Both the position numbers and the translations under genes were made by a program. A stretch of DNA of 64,000 nt from Symbiodinium natans (lineage: Eukaryota; Sar; Dinophyceae; Suessiales; Symbiodiniaceae): positions 87,001 to 151,000 of the forward strand of contig CAJNDS010002204.1 in assembly GCA_905221605.1 (NCBI GenBank). Direction: 5' to 3'. The notes beneath the pieces were generated by a model. It made no database searches, was not told the origin of the DNA, and worked only from the letters and a program-made list of their open reading frames with translations. Positions 49,050-59,809 of this stretch are shown here, piece after piece (positions within the stretch are counted from its first letter, which is position 1; the number at the start of each line of letters is the position of its first letter).

Positions 49050-49468
49050 CATCTTCGAAAAACGGTGACAGCGCCAGCGGTGAAGTACGCGACAAAGTAC
49101 ACCCCATGCTCAACTGTTCCGAGAAAAAAGGGGGGGGGGGGGGCGAATACAATCCTCAAACACATGGCTTGCACGAACATTGCATCGTCTCGTGCCAATA
49201 GCTGGATCGTCATAGACCTACCCGCATTCCAAGTACTTATCATACAACGCCAAAAGAAGCTGTGGGGCATGAGCCTGCTTCTCCAAGAGATGCTGCACCT
49301 GTCGCAGCTTCTTTTCAACCTCCAGGATAACTGACACTTACACATGCAATTGACCTCTGAGCACAAGAACCCGGCTGACAACAACCGTGCGCCTTTCTGA
49401 GCGCTTTCGTCGAGTTCGATCTTTCGCCTCCACTGAACCCATGACGATTCGTCAGCGATCACAGACAT
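49050..49468 (-). CDS. Candidate three-exon gene, coiled-coil-like
   Basis: Minus strand: a possible start at 49468 (MSVIADESSWVQWRRKIELD, ESAQK), then after GTGTCAG an exon VILEVEKKLRQVQHLLEKQA then LLLALYDKYLECG to a GG|GTAGGT donor, then after TTCTCGGAACAG a last piece. The first junction is in phase only with a GC-type donor (AAAG|GCGCAC). The last piece has two readings: VEHGVYFVAYFTAGAVTVFR, or LALSPFFEDGAWIGKDWN, the second being in phase. The heptad-like middle suggests a coiled coil. It converges on the plus-strand exon ending at 48758. Confidence 0.4.
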
Positions 49469-50744
49469 GCGTGCAGCACTAGCGTGATAATCGCGTGATC
49501 ACACTACGTGTTGCTGCCAGCATCGCGTGCACTAGTTTAGGTGCCCAAGGCAGCAGCCACATGCTCTTAGACTCTCTTTGTGCTCTGCCGTGCCACTGTT
49601 GTGATTCCAGCCAGATTGAGCCGTTGAACGGTTGGGGTAAGCTGCACACATTCCTCGCCTGTGCAAGCACATAGCACGCTAGCGTCTGGAAACCGAAAGG
49701 CCCAGCCTGGACCTGATACGTCCTGAATGCCGACACGCGAAACTACGTTCCAGTTCAAGCTAGCTCCTTCCTACCATGCACCTTGAAGCTCAGATCAGCT
49801 CACATTACAGGAATCCGTGGCTGCAGCGTTCTTGTATGGATCCTGGTTGTGTCACCCCAACAACCAGCCACCAGCACGCAACCCTGCACCACGAGTAAAG
49901 CCCTCATCACCTCATGTTCTGCTTACTGGATGCTTACTGCTTGGATGCTTGGCCATGTTGAGGCCTCTGCAAGCACTGGCGAAGAGGCAAGGGTCGTCAA
50001 GCATGCCCTCGGCTGACATGACCTGGGAAAAACGGCAGAGGCAAGGCCCTCTTCTGCTGCACTCTACAGCAGGCTAGGACCGGCTAGGCGGATTGGAGAA
50101 TATAAGCAACAGTTCTTCGACGCAGTGCTGAACAGGCTGAACATGTGCCCAAGCCACCCCGTCGGCTTCTGTAAGTTCAAGGTTTGCCACCACATCATCC
50201 TGAGCTTCTCAGACTTTGTCAGATCTTACGTCTTCTCCAGAGATATTTTCTTCGACGTTTGAATCCACTTTACAAGTAGGAACTGCAGTGGAACTGATGG
50301 CTTCTTGGCCCTTTGGCAGCCTTTGGCTTCCACGGAGCGCTCATGGAACTGCCCCACCGGGCTTGGGGGATTTGGGTTTTAGGGCTTGGGCCTTGGGCTT
50401 GAGAATGTCTATGCACACATCCACGCAAACGCGTGTTGCGGTGGCACCCCCCAGTTTATGACTTTGGTCGGGTTTGGGGGTTTACTTGCGTTGGGACTTG
50501 GCAGCCTCACCTTGCTCTCTCAGTTTTGTGCCAGTGTGCTTTGGGAGTAGGAGGGCCTCCTATCTTGGCCTACAGCTTGGCCGTGGTCTGTTGCCGAAAC
50601 ATCCAAACCCAAGATGTTTCGAGCTTGGTGCTTGGGGATGGGGCGGGGCCTCTTTGCCCACAAAGGCCCTAAACTTTCTAAACCCCTGAGGCCGTAAGGC
50701 CATTAGGAGACTTTTGGGACAGTTCGGTTCGCCTGTCCCTGATG

Positions 50745-50832
50745 CGGGAGAGAGAGAGAGAGGGAGAGAGGGAGAGGGAGAGGGAGAGGGAGAGGGAGAG
50801 GGAGAGGGGGAGGGGGAGAGGGAGAGGGAGAG
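50745..50832. repeat. (GAGAGG)n purine tract
   Basis: Pure A/G for about 90 bases, mainly GAGAGG hexamers. Confidence 0.95.
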
Positions 50833-51307
50833 CGAAGGACAACGCCTGTGCAAGCGCGTCCCGCAGAAAACCGTGGCACCCCCCATTCTCAGAGACCAGA
50901 GACATCAGAGACGATCGGAGACCCGGGGGGGGAGAGATTGGAGAGACTGGTTCCCCAGCGCGGCGCCGCTGGAGTGCCGGACAAACCGCCGGATCCCCAG
51001 TACTTCTTTGATGTACCCTGCCTCCCCGGCGGATTTGTGTTTGGCTCTTTCTCGCATGCACGCTCGGCTTCTCGCTATGGCAATGGCGTGACTGAGATGA
51101 GGATCGAAAACGGACAGCAGGGGGTGTGGACCGAGTAAACAACGAGTCGGAAAATGCCGGAAGCAAGTCCAAACACAGCCTGGGGCAAGTCAAAAAGGGG
51201 CCACCCGAGTCAGAAAGCCCGAAGCGGCGAGCCGGATGTCGGCGGAATTTTCACGGGCACCAATGGCACAGCTTGGCATCTAGAAGGGTTTCGGGTGAGG
51301 CCAACCC

Positions 51308-51960
51308 TTAACTCTCAACCCTAAACACTCTAAACCCGAAATCCAAACCCGAAAAACCAGTAAACAAGTAAAGTACCCAAAGCCCTAAAACCCGTAAACC
51401 CAAGCCCCCAAAACCCCCCAAACCCTGAAAGCCCGAATGCCTTAAAACGCTAAAAGCCCTAAATCCCTAAACCCTAAACAGCCCTAAGCCCCAAAACCGT
51501 AAACCCTGAAATACCCCCCCAAAAAAACTCCTCAAACCCTAGCAACCCTAAACCCAAAAATCCCAAAAAATGAACCAAACCCTGAATACCCTAAAGCCCT
51601 ACAAACCCTAAAAGCCCTAATTAAGCCCCCACACCCTAAAACCCTAAAGCCCTAAACGCCCTAAAGCCCAGAAGCCCCAAAAGCTTGAAAGCCCTCACAG
51701 CCAGCCCTAAAAGCCCTGAAAACACCAAAAAACTAAACCCCGAAAACAAAAAAACCTAATTCCTAAAACCTCGAGACCTCAACCTAAAACCAACACCCGC
51801 AAAACCGTACACCCTAAAGACTCTGCCAAAAACCTTGAACACCAAAAACAAAAAACAAAAGCACAAACCCTAAAAACCCAAACCCAAAAAGCCCTAAACC
51901 CTAAAAACCCTAAAACCCTAGACGCCCTGAAAACCCTAAAAACCGTACACTCCAACAACA
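51308..51960. repeat. Long degenerate telomere-like block (CCCTAAA on plus strand)
   Basis: About 650 bases of CCCTAAA, CCCTAAAA, GCCCTAAA and further variants, almost without G. Older and more degraded than the blocks after 56 kb. Confidence 0.85.
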
Positions 51961-52333
51961 ACAAACCCAGCCTGTTGTCATATCCGGCCTACTTCTTATG
52001 ATTTCTTATGACTTGGCTCCTTCCATTTTGTTTGTGGCACGGCCCGCACTCGATGTATAGATGAGGCCAAGATTCCCAGGACTTGATGTTGCCGTTGGAA
52101 AGGATTGGCACACGCGCCACCTTCTTGATGGCATGCACCTGGGGACGTCAGTGACGTCACATGTGAAGGGGGCCACTGCGTTGCGGCAATCGGTGCAAAC
52201 ACACAACATGCCTGGTCCAGGTGAGCAGGCCCATCACGCCGATGTGTTGGTGTACCACGGTAGCGCCCGTGCACCGCTATGAGACTAGCCCCCGAAGCCT
52301 TGAGAGACGGGCGACACCATGGCTGCATAAGCA

Positions 52334-52387
52334 ACTCATGAGACTCATGAGACTCATGAGACTCATGAGACTCATGAGACTCATGAG
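52334..52387. repeat. Six copies of ACTCATGAG
   Basis: Perfect 9-base tandem repeat containing the palindrome CTCATGAG. Confidence 0.97.
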
Positions 52388-52461
52388 ACAGAATCGGTTC
52401 CGAGCGCCTCCAGCTGCTTCACCAGCTCCAAAGTTTCCTGCAAACTACCAAAACATATGAT

Positions 52462-52674
52462 GTACACTAGCCAATCCTCCCACCCCACCAACATCCCGCC
52501 CGGTCCATACCTCCCGGGGTTGGTGGGGATGAGCGTCGCTCTGTAAACATGTGTAGCTCACATGAGAAGATAGCCAACGTGATCAAGCACTCGGACAGAT
52601 TCTCTTTTAGCACGAGTGGCAGAAATCCCATGGTTCCCGAGAGAAAAACTCTAGCGTTTCGCTAGCTGATCTCC
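52462..52674. repeat. Direct repeat copy 1 (0.21 kb)
   Basis: Begins GTACACTAGCCAATCCTCCC and ends CGCTAGCTGATCTCC. It matches copy 2 (53007-53218) with only a handful of differences, one of them a one-base length change. Sequences outside the copies are unrelated, so this is a pair bracketing 332 unique bases rather than a tandem duplication. Confidence 0.95.
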
Positions 52675-52928
52675 AGGGTGGGTTGGGTGGGCACTTGAAA
52701 GTTTTGCCCCCCCCCGTGTTGACGGGGACTAGCCAGACATATCGGAAGAAATTCCTCAAGGCCATGCCACATTAGCTTGCTCTTTGAGCTAGCTTTCCGT
52801 TCGTCCCTAATAAGCTAGCTGAGCGCTAGCACACGTCAACAAAGGCACATGTCCGCATGTAGCAAAATTGCACCTGTAACATGTCTGGACAAGAACTAGC
52901 TTCCGCAGGCTAACCGCCAGGGCGTTAG

Positions 52929-52953
52929 GGGGGAACACCTTCGATGTTCCCCC
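52929..52953. other. Hairpin between the direct repeats
   Basis: A perfect 9-base inverted repeat, GGGGGAACA and TGTTCCCCC, with a 7-base loop. It could fold in RNA or be a remnant of element structure. Confidence 0.7.
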
Positions 52954-53006
52954 AAGAGCATCAAGAGCATCGGCTGGCATACACTGTCGTAACAAGTCAC
53001 GAATGC

Positions 53007-53218
53007 GTACACTAGCCAATCCTCCCACCCCACCAACATCCCCCCGGCCCACACCTCCCGGGGTTGGTGGGGATGAGCGTCGCTCGGTAAACATGTGTAG
53101 CTCACATGAGAAGATAGCCAACGTGATCAAGCACTCGGACAGATTCTCTTGTAGCACGAGTGGCAGAAATCCCATGGTTCCCGAGAGAAAAACTCTAGCG
53201 TTTCGCTAGCTGATCTCC
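53007..53218. repeat. Direct repeat copy 2 (0.21 kb)
   Basis: Second copy, lying 18 bases beyond the stop codon of the RNase H-like ORF. See copy 1. It does not have the TG...CA ends of standard LTRs. Confidence 0.95.
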
Positions 53219-53235
53219 CACGCACCGCCGAACGG

Positions 53236-53694
53236 TTACCATGGGTCTAGCCTCCTGGGCCTCTTTCTCCGCCCCTGAACCGGGGCCGGCCTCTCCCTTT
53301 TCCGCACACTTAGCTCCTTGTAGTAGCTTCCCGCGTGCCCAAGGAGAAGCCCCAGGATGCGCCACTCTAGCTTCTCCCCCTTCACGGGGATCCGGAAATC
53401 TGTTGCAAAGTGCTTGAACTCCTCGTTGGTCAGATCATCCGCTAGCTGATTGAGGTCTCTGCGGATCCACTGCAGGTCTAGCTCGCAGTTCCGGGCCGCA
53501 AGTTCCTCTGCTAGCTCCATCAGGATGAGTCCGGAGGGATACTTCGTGGTCATGGACTTCTTTAGCGAGGCCTCATTGGACTTGTTGTCCGTGTAGCCTC
53601 GGAGGGCCACTCGAGAAGCCTTCCTTTCCCCTCCTTCGGGAACCCATAGCTTCACAGCCACCACCCAATAGCTCCGGTTGGATAGAAAACTAAC
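53236..53694 (-). CDS. C-terminal RNase H-like end of a retroelement polyprotein
   Basis: The minus strand reads YWVVAVKLWVPEGGERKAS, then TDNKSNEASLKKSMTTKYP, LILMELAEELAARNCELDLQ, WIRRDLNQLADDLTNEEF and a basic tail RRKRPRRLDPW to the stop at 53236. The order TDN..SNE, then NQLADDLTN with the second aspartate, is the RNase H-like end of reverse-transcriptase proteins that I recall as highly repeated in Symbiodiniaceae. It is a fragment: no polymerase domain is found upstream, where the frame runs into TTAACTATTAGTT-type repeats near 53700. The residue before WVVAVK may be the start of an exon. The direct-repeat pair directly downstream may be the element's 3' end. Confidence 0.65.
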   Translation of the reverse strand, partial: VSFLSNRSYWVVAVKLWVPEGGERKASRVALRGYTDNKSNEASLKKSMTTKYPSGLILMELAEELAARNCELDLQWIRRDLNQLADDLTNEEFKHFATDFRIPVKGEKLEWRILGLLLGHAGSYYKELSVRKRERPAPVQGRRKRPRRLDPW

Positions 53695-53890
53695 TAATAG
53701 TTAAAATTTTCCCGTAGGCAAAAAATTAACTATTAGTCAAAACACGTTTTAACTATTAGTTAAAAAAGCTTGCGTACCATTTAGTTAAAAAAACAACAAA
53801 TAGTTACGTCGACCGGGTGTGCAAAATAGTCTGAATTTCTTCGCGCAAGTAAATCACTATATAGTGAAAATATCACGATTTAGTGAAAAT
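53690..53890. repeat. A+T-rich motif cluster with palindromes
   Basis: Repeated TTAACTATTAGTTA-type words (about 53694, 53726, 53749 and 53779) in both senses, then a perfect 14-base palindrome TCACTATATAGTGA at 53854-53867 and a related GATTTAGTGAAAATC. Composition differs sharply from the GC-richer flanks. Confidence 0.8.
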
Positions 53891-53917
53891 CTTGCGCATG
53901 AAGCACAGAAGCCCCCA

Positions 53918-54010
53918 GCCGAAGTTTAACCGAAACTTCGTCGAAACTTCGTCTGTCGCCGGTCGCAGTTTGGAGGCGGTCGTCGCCGCAGTTTGACCGA
54001 AGTTTTGCCG
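53918..54010. repeat. CGAAACTTCG motif module, copy 1
   Basis: Contains CGAAGTTTAACCGAAACTTCG (arms CGAAGTTT and AAACTTCG), a second CGAAACTTCG, then TCTGTC, and later a GTTTGACCGAAGTTTTGCCG. Related modules occur at 61.18-61.45 kb. Confidence 0.75.
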
Positions 54011-54219
54011 CTTGTTTTTTGTGCTTCTCAGTCTACACGGTGTGGTTGTTTTGTGTTTTGGCATTGCTTTTTATATACAAAAAAGGAAGAACATGAACCC
54101 TCTAAACCCTTAACCTAGACCCTAAACCCTAAATTATGGAGTTTTTGCTTCTTCGTTTGGACTTTCATTGCAAAATGAGACGGCGGAGGCCACGTCGGCT
54201 GCCTGTTCTAGAGGATTTG

Positions 54220-54450
54220 AGCTGTGTGTGTGTGTGTGTGTGTGTACTCTGGCCTGTTCTATTGATATAAGATAGACAGACAGATAGATACAAAGATCAA
54301 TAGATGGACATATATATATATATATGTAAACACACATATATACATGTGTATATATATATATAGGTATATGTATAATGTCATATGTATAGATACATAAAAA
54401 TATAAATAAAAATATATATATATATATATATGTGTAGATATATAGAAATG
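54220..54450. repeat. (GT)n and (TA)n microsatellites
   Basis: GTGTGT run at 54223-54244, then several TATATA runs up to 54435. Confidence 0.95.
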
Positions 54451-54492
54451 TGTGTTTGATCTTCTGTGTGTTGTGTGTGTTCTCTCTCCGAG

Positions 54493-54580
54493 TGCTCTCG
54501 AGGTACTCTCCAGGTGCTCTCCAGGTGCTCTCCAGGTGCTCTCCAGGTGCTCTCCAGGTGCTCTCCAGGTGCTCTCCAGG
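54493..54580. repeat. Minisatellite of 11-base unit GTGCTCTCCAG
   Basis: About eight units; the first two are variants (CTCGAG, TACTCTCCAG), the rest perfect. Confidence 0.97.
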
Positions 54581-55154
54581 TATGACTGGCCTCTGCTCCC
54601 ATCGTCGTTGTGTGTCCGCCTTGAGCAAGGCACAGCTTATACAAGGCATTCCAAAGGACTTGGTGGTGGGAGTTTCTACAAATATAAAGGGTTCAGGGCG
54701 AGGGTTGAGGGCTTGTAGAGAGGGCTTAGAAAGTGTGTTGTGGGTTCAGGGCTCTAAGAGAGGGTTTAGAGAGCGAGGGTACAGGGTTTGAGGTTGTGTG
54801 AAGAGAGAGAGGTAGGGAGGGAGGGAGGGGCCTCAGGGTGTTTTTCCTTTGGTCGTGAGTTTGTGTCATAGGCGGAAAACATGTTTTTTGCATCTCTAGT
54901 GTTGAGATGTACGATGTAGATAGAGACCACAATAGCACAACTTCTTGCTTTGCTCCCCAACCAAAAAGCCGCCTGTCCTGCACGAAGAGTCTTTAAAGGC
55001 GCCAGACGTTTGGGGTGAGTCGCATAAACACACCTGCCGACAAACGAACCCCACCTCTCCGCCCCTCCCCAACAACAAGTCCAAATTCCTGTGGCTTCTC
55101 ATGGGGTCATGGGGTCCTTGGAGTTGCCTCCAACGTGGGGGGCACTTTTTCTTC

Positions 55155-57385
55155 TCAGAGCTTCTTGAACTCCATCTCCATGGCGATCCTATACTTGCGG
55201 ATCATCTTCGACATGACCCGAGTAACGTGGACACCACGGGATGAGCTTTGGGCGAGGCATTGCATTTTCTGCATCATGTCCTCGCCGGAGAAGCACCAAG
55301 TGACGCGAGGGTTGACCCCTCCTGCAGTCATCGCCAAATGTTGCAGCAAATGGCACTTCGACGTCACGTCGAAGAGCTGCTTGCCCGCCTCAGCGAAATG
55401 CCGAGCCACGCTGGCTTGAAGTAGCAGCATGCTGTTGCAGGCTTCCTCGAATCGGCGAGCATCCGATGTGCTCAAAGAGTAGCGAAACCGATTCTCTTCC
55501 AGGAGTCGCTCCATAAAGTTGTTGGCTTGCAACATGAGTAGTATTTCTCTGTGCACCTGCAAGTGGGGGTTCATGAACTTTTGAAAAACCAGTGTGAGAG
55601 CATGGCCGAGATGCCGAAGTTCACCAGCTTTACCTCTCAACTTGGAGTACCCCTTTCGGATGAACATGCTGAGCTTCGTGAGGTATCGATACCTCGCCTG
55701 CGGCGGAGTGTGCAGCTCCGTATAAGCAGTTTGCAGTGCTGCCCACACGGTCCGCAGGTTTTCCTCGTCGCTGCCACCAAGTATCGTAGTTGTGAGAAGC
55801 TCCAGCACGGCACCGAACTGGTACTGGTCGCAGCCCAGATACTTCACATGCATGTAGTCGAGGGAGACGGTCAGGCAGCTGGTGTAACTCAGACTGAAGA
55901 AAGAGGAAGTGCTGCGGCCACTCCAGGAACGCCACTCATGTGATGCCCAGCACGTCTGGCGCCATGGTGCATTAGCTCGAAAGTTGCACCATGTCATCTC
56001 TCCTTTCTGCGATGCTTTGCATAGGGGACAGAAGTCCTTTGCACGAAGAAAATGCGGCAACTTTAATATTTGGTGGAAGTAGTCCAGGTCACCGATCAGC
56101 CCCCACAACACGCCGTAATACCCCCCCGCTAAGGGCGTCTTTGCCTTGGCATGTTCTGGCGTGCCACGTTTGTACCTTGCACGTCGCATTGGGGAGCTTT
56201 TTTGAAACGTTTTTCTTAAAGCCCGCGACCGAAAGAGAGCCTACAAGGTTCACTGCAAGCCCCTAACCAACCCACAGCCCAAGTCTAGAAACCACACATA
56301 CACACACACACACAACATGTGTCCGTGTGTTTCTTTATATAAATACAAAAACAGAAAAGGTTTCGGTTTAGGGTTTAGGGTTTAGGGTTTCGGTTTAGGG
56401 TTTAGGGTTTAGGGTTTAGGGTTTCGGGTTTCGGGTTTAGGGTTTAGGGTGTAGGGTGTAGGGTGTATAGGGTATAGGGTATAGGGTATAGGGTTTAGGG
56501 TTAAGGGTTTAGGGTTTAGGGTGTCGGGTGTGGGGTTTCGGGTTTAGGGTTTAGGGTTTGGGGTTTAGGGTTCACAGTTTATAGGCAAAGTTGCTCCACC
56601 CCATCCGGGTCGCTGTCCGGCCAAAGGCCCAAAAAGAGCCACCACAAACTCCAGGCCAAAATCTTCATCCACTCGTCGATGGTTGTTTTTGTTCTCGCCT
56701 TCTCGAAACTTGCGTAGGTGAGGAAAAGCTTCGAGCGAGTAGATTTGTCTAGTGCCAAGACAGAGCACCAACTGAATACTGTAAGCTTCGAGGTCCATCC
56801 TTTCCCGATCCCGTGCACCGGGACGTCGTCCCCGTGTAGCAGCAGGGGCAGGCATCTCTGTTTGTAATCCGACCTGTCTCTGACAGGGTGTCGGACCATC
56901 TGAGGGTGGGACGCCACCGCCTCCCACCACTTGGGCAGTTCGGTCTGCTCCGGAAGCAAGCTGTGCTGCCACGCGTCCGGAAACTGCTCATAGATGCTAG
57001 CGAACATTTCATGCGGGAGAAGAAACTCCTGGTTCGTTGGGCCGATTTCTTTGAAGGGCAGCTTCGCATTATAAGATCGTGCCAGTGCCAGGTCGGGCTC
57101 CAGCTTTCGCATCAAATCGCGGAAACAGTTCTGCGGGCTCGAGCCGTGTCCGCCCAGGGCAGCAAGCGAGTCCAGGTCTGGCATGCTCTTGCCATCGCTC
57201 AGCCTCTGCATATCGTCCACGGCAAGTGCCGAGATTTCTTGGACAAGCTGGGGTGATATCTCTCCCCAAGCAAACTTGGACAAAAGAAACTTCGCCAGCT
57301 TGCTTTCGCCCACCGCTGCTGCATTCTCTTCTTCGACCTGACTTCGCCGCTGGAGCAGTCCGCCTTTCCGTTTTCTGCCCGACAT
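55155..57385 (-). CDS. Transposase-like protein of a dinoflagellate multicopy type, two exons
   Basis: Exon A (57385-56600, 262 codons) begins MSGRKRKGGLLQRRSQVEEE and includes LLLHGDDVPVHGIGKGW, LTVFSWCSVLA and KILAWSLWWLFLGLWPDSD. Exon B (56240-55155) continues AKTPLAGGYYGVLWGLIGDL, DYFHQILKLPHF, a CPLCKA pair, then SLDYMHVKYLGCDQYQFGAV and a helical C-terminus (VTWCFSGEDMMQKMQC). Donor GGG|GTGGAG and acceptor TTGTAG|G join in phase 0, giving 623 residues. Acidic residues in HGDDVP and DYMHVKYLG resemble the spacing around catalytic aspartates in DDE transposases of the CACTA/Plavaka kind, and I recall this protein type as recurrent in Symbiodiniaceae; neither was checked. The 359-base intron is largely a telomeric block. 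No terminal inverted repeats were identified. Confidence 0.6.
56362..56575. repeat. Interstitial telomeric block inside the transposase-like gene's intron (TTTAGGG)
   Basis: About thirty units on the plus strand: runs of TTTAGGG mixed with TTTCGGG, TGTAGGG and TATAGGG variants. It ends about 25 bases from the splice donor (56599). Confidence 0.95.
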
Positions 57386-57680
57386 GGCTGAATTTCTGTG
57401 AGACACAACTAGAGCATGTGTGAACACTATCGAACTCGCAGTGGATAAACCGAAACAACTCCTATGTAAACTGAAAGCCCAACACGTCACGTGTATATGC
57501 ATATATATATATATGTATGGACATATATGTGAAATACAATGTATAGTTCTCACATGTGAACTGTGTGTAAGTATATACACATAAACAAATATCATATACC
57601 TAGATGTTTATATGTGTATATATTCATCTATAAACATATATATATATATGTGAGCGGAACTACCTGGAGGGAGGTGTCGC

Positions 57681-57747
57681 GAGAGTACCAGGAGGGCACA
57701 AACACATACCCTGTGAGTGAGACATCGAGACCCCAGAAGACTTTTAT
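57681..57747 (+). repeat. Subtelomere-like 70-base module, copy 1
   Basis: GAGAGTACCAGGAGGGCACA... ending AGAAGACTTTTATAGGG and running straight into TTTAGGG repeats. Two further copies follow at 58119 and 58324. Confidence 0.8.
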
Positions 57748-57858
57748 AGGGTTTTATAGGGTTTAGGGTTTACCTCGTCTGAGGAGTTTTGGCTCAGTAA
57801 CCCTAAACCCTAAAACCCTAAACCCTATAAACCCTAAACCCTAAACCCTAAACCCTTT
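57738..57858. repeat. Telomeric units in head-to-head order
   Basis: TTTATAGGG/TTTAGGG at 57738-57770, a 30-base gap, then CCCTAAA units at 57801-57856. Confidence 0.9.
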
Positions 57859-58118
57859 ACTTAGGGCTCTTCGGGATGTTGATGGGGCTTAGAGGGTTGT
57901 TCCTTTGTGCTATTTCGATGTAGAGGCGTTTTAGGACATGTTCGGGTTTTTAGGACATGTTCGGGTTTAGGATGAAGGGGGACATAAGGAACCTTCATAA
58001 TTCTCCATGTGGCATCGGCACTGTGCACATTCCAAAGCGCATATCTTGCGCTGCTTTCGGGCTCAGGATTTGTGTTGTAGCTGTAGCTAGACAAAAGTCT
58101 GCTGTGAATGTTGCTCCA

Positions 58119-58275
58119 GACAGTACCAGGAGGGTGCAAGCACATATACCCTGAGTGAGACATGGAGACCTCAGAAGACTTTTAGGGTTTATAGAAGAGG
58201 TTTAGGGTTTATGGGGTTCATGAGTTTAGGGTTTAGGGCCGTTTCGGTTTAGGGTGTAGGGTTCAGGGTTTGTGC
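58119..58275 (+). repeat. 70-base module copy 2 followed by TTTAGGG units
   Basis: ACAGTACCAGGAGGGTGCAA... ending AGAAGACTTTTAGGG, then diverged TTTAGGG units to about 58275. Confidence 0.8.
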
Positions 58276-58323
58276 TTTAGGTCTACCTACCTAGACAAGT
58301 ACCGTGAGTTTTAACCCACCTGC

Positions 58324-58405
58324 GAGAGTACCATGAGGGTGCAGACACATACCTTGAGTGAGAGAGACCCCGCAAGGCTTTCAGGGTTTAGGGTTCCGGG
58401 TTCAG
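58324..58405 (+). repeat. 70-base module copy 3 followed by TTTAGGG units
   Basis: GAGAGTACCATGAGGGTGCA... ending CAAGGCTTTCAGGGTTTAGGG. More diverged than the first two. Confidence 0.75.
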
Positions 58406-58689
58406 GGTTTGGTATATGTACCTACACACGTACTGTGGCTTTGGGGCAGTCCATGCAAACAACAAAGAGCAACCCTCTGGCAGTGTATCTATACTGTGTG
58501 GCTTAGAGAGAAAGGGTTCAGGGCTTCACGGGACGCACTTCGAAACCCCAACCCCCCTGCGTTCCAAATAACGACTGGAGCCTGTGAGCGGAGTCGTCGG
58601 CCAGCATCCCACCTGCCAAGAGGCAATGCTTCCCGGTTTTTAGGGTCTAGAGGGTGTTATATATAGGGTGCATATATATTTATATACAT

Positions 58690-59078
58690 TCACAGGATGT
58701 CTGGGCTTAGGGTTCACAGGGTTTAGGGTTTAGGGTTTAGAGGGTTTAGGTTTACAGGGTTTAGGGTATAGGGTTAAGGGTTTAGGGTTTGGTTCGCGGT
58801 TTGCTGTGAAAGGGCGTAGGTGCTGTGAAGGTTACAGGTTTTGGTAGAAGCTCGAAAGCTTGGTGAGGTGCGAAGAGCTATTCCTTTTACAGGGTTTAGG
58901 CCTAAACTCAAGCAAAACAGCCAACTTCTAAAAACTCACTCACATTCAGGAGGGGCAGGCCAGGCCAGAACTCCCGGGGCCCCCCCGAATGGAAAGGCCT
59001 AGGCCCTGTGAGTTTAGGGTTTAGTTTAGGGTTTAAGGTTTAGGGTTTAGGGTTTAGGGTGTGGGGTTTAGGGTTGAG
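58690..59078. repeat. Scattered TTTAGGG units
   Basis: Clusters at about 58703-58790 and 59010-59075, all TTTAGGG on the plus strand, with unrelated sequence between. Confidence 0.9.
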
Positions 59079-59177
59079 GAAGAGTGCAGCATTCAGAGTC
59101 AGAGGAGATGTCTGAACCCTTGCACTGCAGCAAAAGCCCGGGAAAATGTGTATCCTTATACCCTCTGTGTACTCACA

Positions 59178-59311
59178 GAACCCTAAACCCTAAACCCAAA
59201 CCCTGAACCCTCGACCCTAAACCCTAAACCCTAAACCCTAAACCCTAAACCCTAAACCCTAAACCCTAAACCCTAAACCCTAAACCCTAAACCCTAAACC
59301 CTAAACCCTAC
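59178..59311. repeat. Most regular telomeric block (CCCTAAA)
   Basis: After a few variants, about thirteen perfect CCCTAAA units in a row on the plus strand, facing the TTTAGGG cluster at 59010-59075. Confidence 0.98.
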
Positions 59312-59809
59312 AAGATGCCTCCGGCGCCAGAGCGACTGCACGAGCAAGGACTGGCCTCGTTTTAGAATCACACAGGCACTGGCACATTACTGTTTCAAAT
59401 GGAGTGCGAAGCTCATGAAACCACAAGGCAGAGCATGCTCACCACTGGCACAGAGTATATACGAACAGCTCTGACACTCTCTCTTGCCCTGAGACTCTGA
59501 AGACCTGATCCGGCACGTCTAGCGAGATTGAGCTGGCACTTCTGGCAGCAACGGTGTCTGGACAAATACGAGGTCGGAGTCCCGAAAGAGAGCTAACGGC
59601 AGCACTGTCATTTGTAGAGTGTGTGTGTGTGTGTGTCTGTACAGTGTATGTGTGTTTCTGTGGCTACAGAGCTTACGACACAGCACGCATGACCCAACAC
59701 AAACACAGAAGCACAAGCGGAAAACCGACCCCACGGGTGGAAAAGTTCAGACTGTGTGGTCCTGCCCTGAAGATACAAAATGGGCTGCTGCCACCAGATG
59801 CAAAAGCCT

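Noticed and set aside
49817-50077. 86-codon plus-strand frame with a hydrophobic stretch
   Set aside because: Possible membrane segment, but no acceptor, no family and competing frames; not strong enough to list.
57781-57796. TTTTGGCTCAG as a spliced-leader relic
   Set aside because: Eleven bases with a missing A and no coding sequence downstream; chance match next to telomeric repeats.
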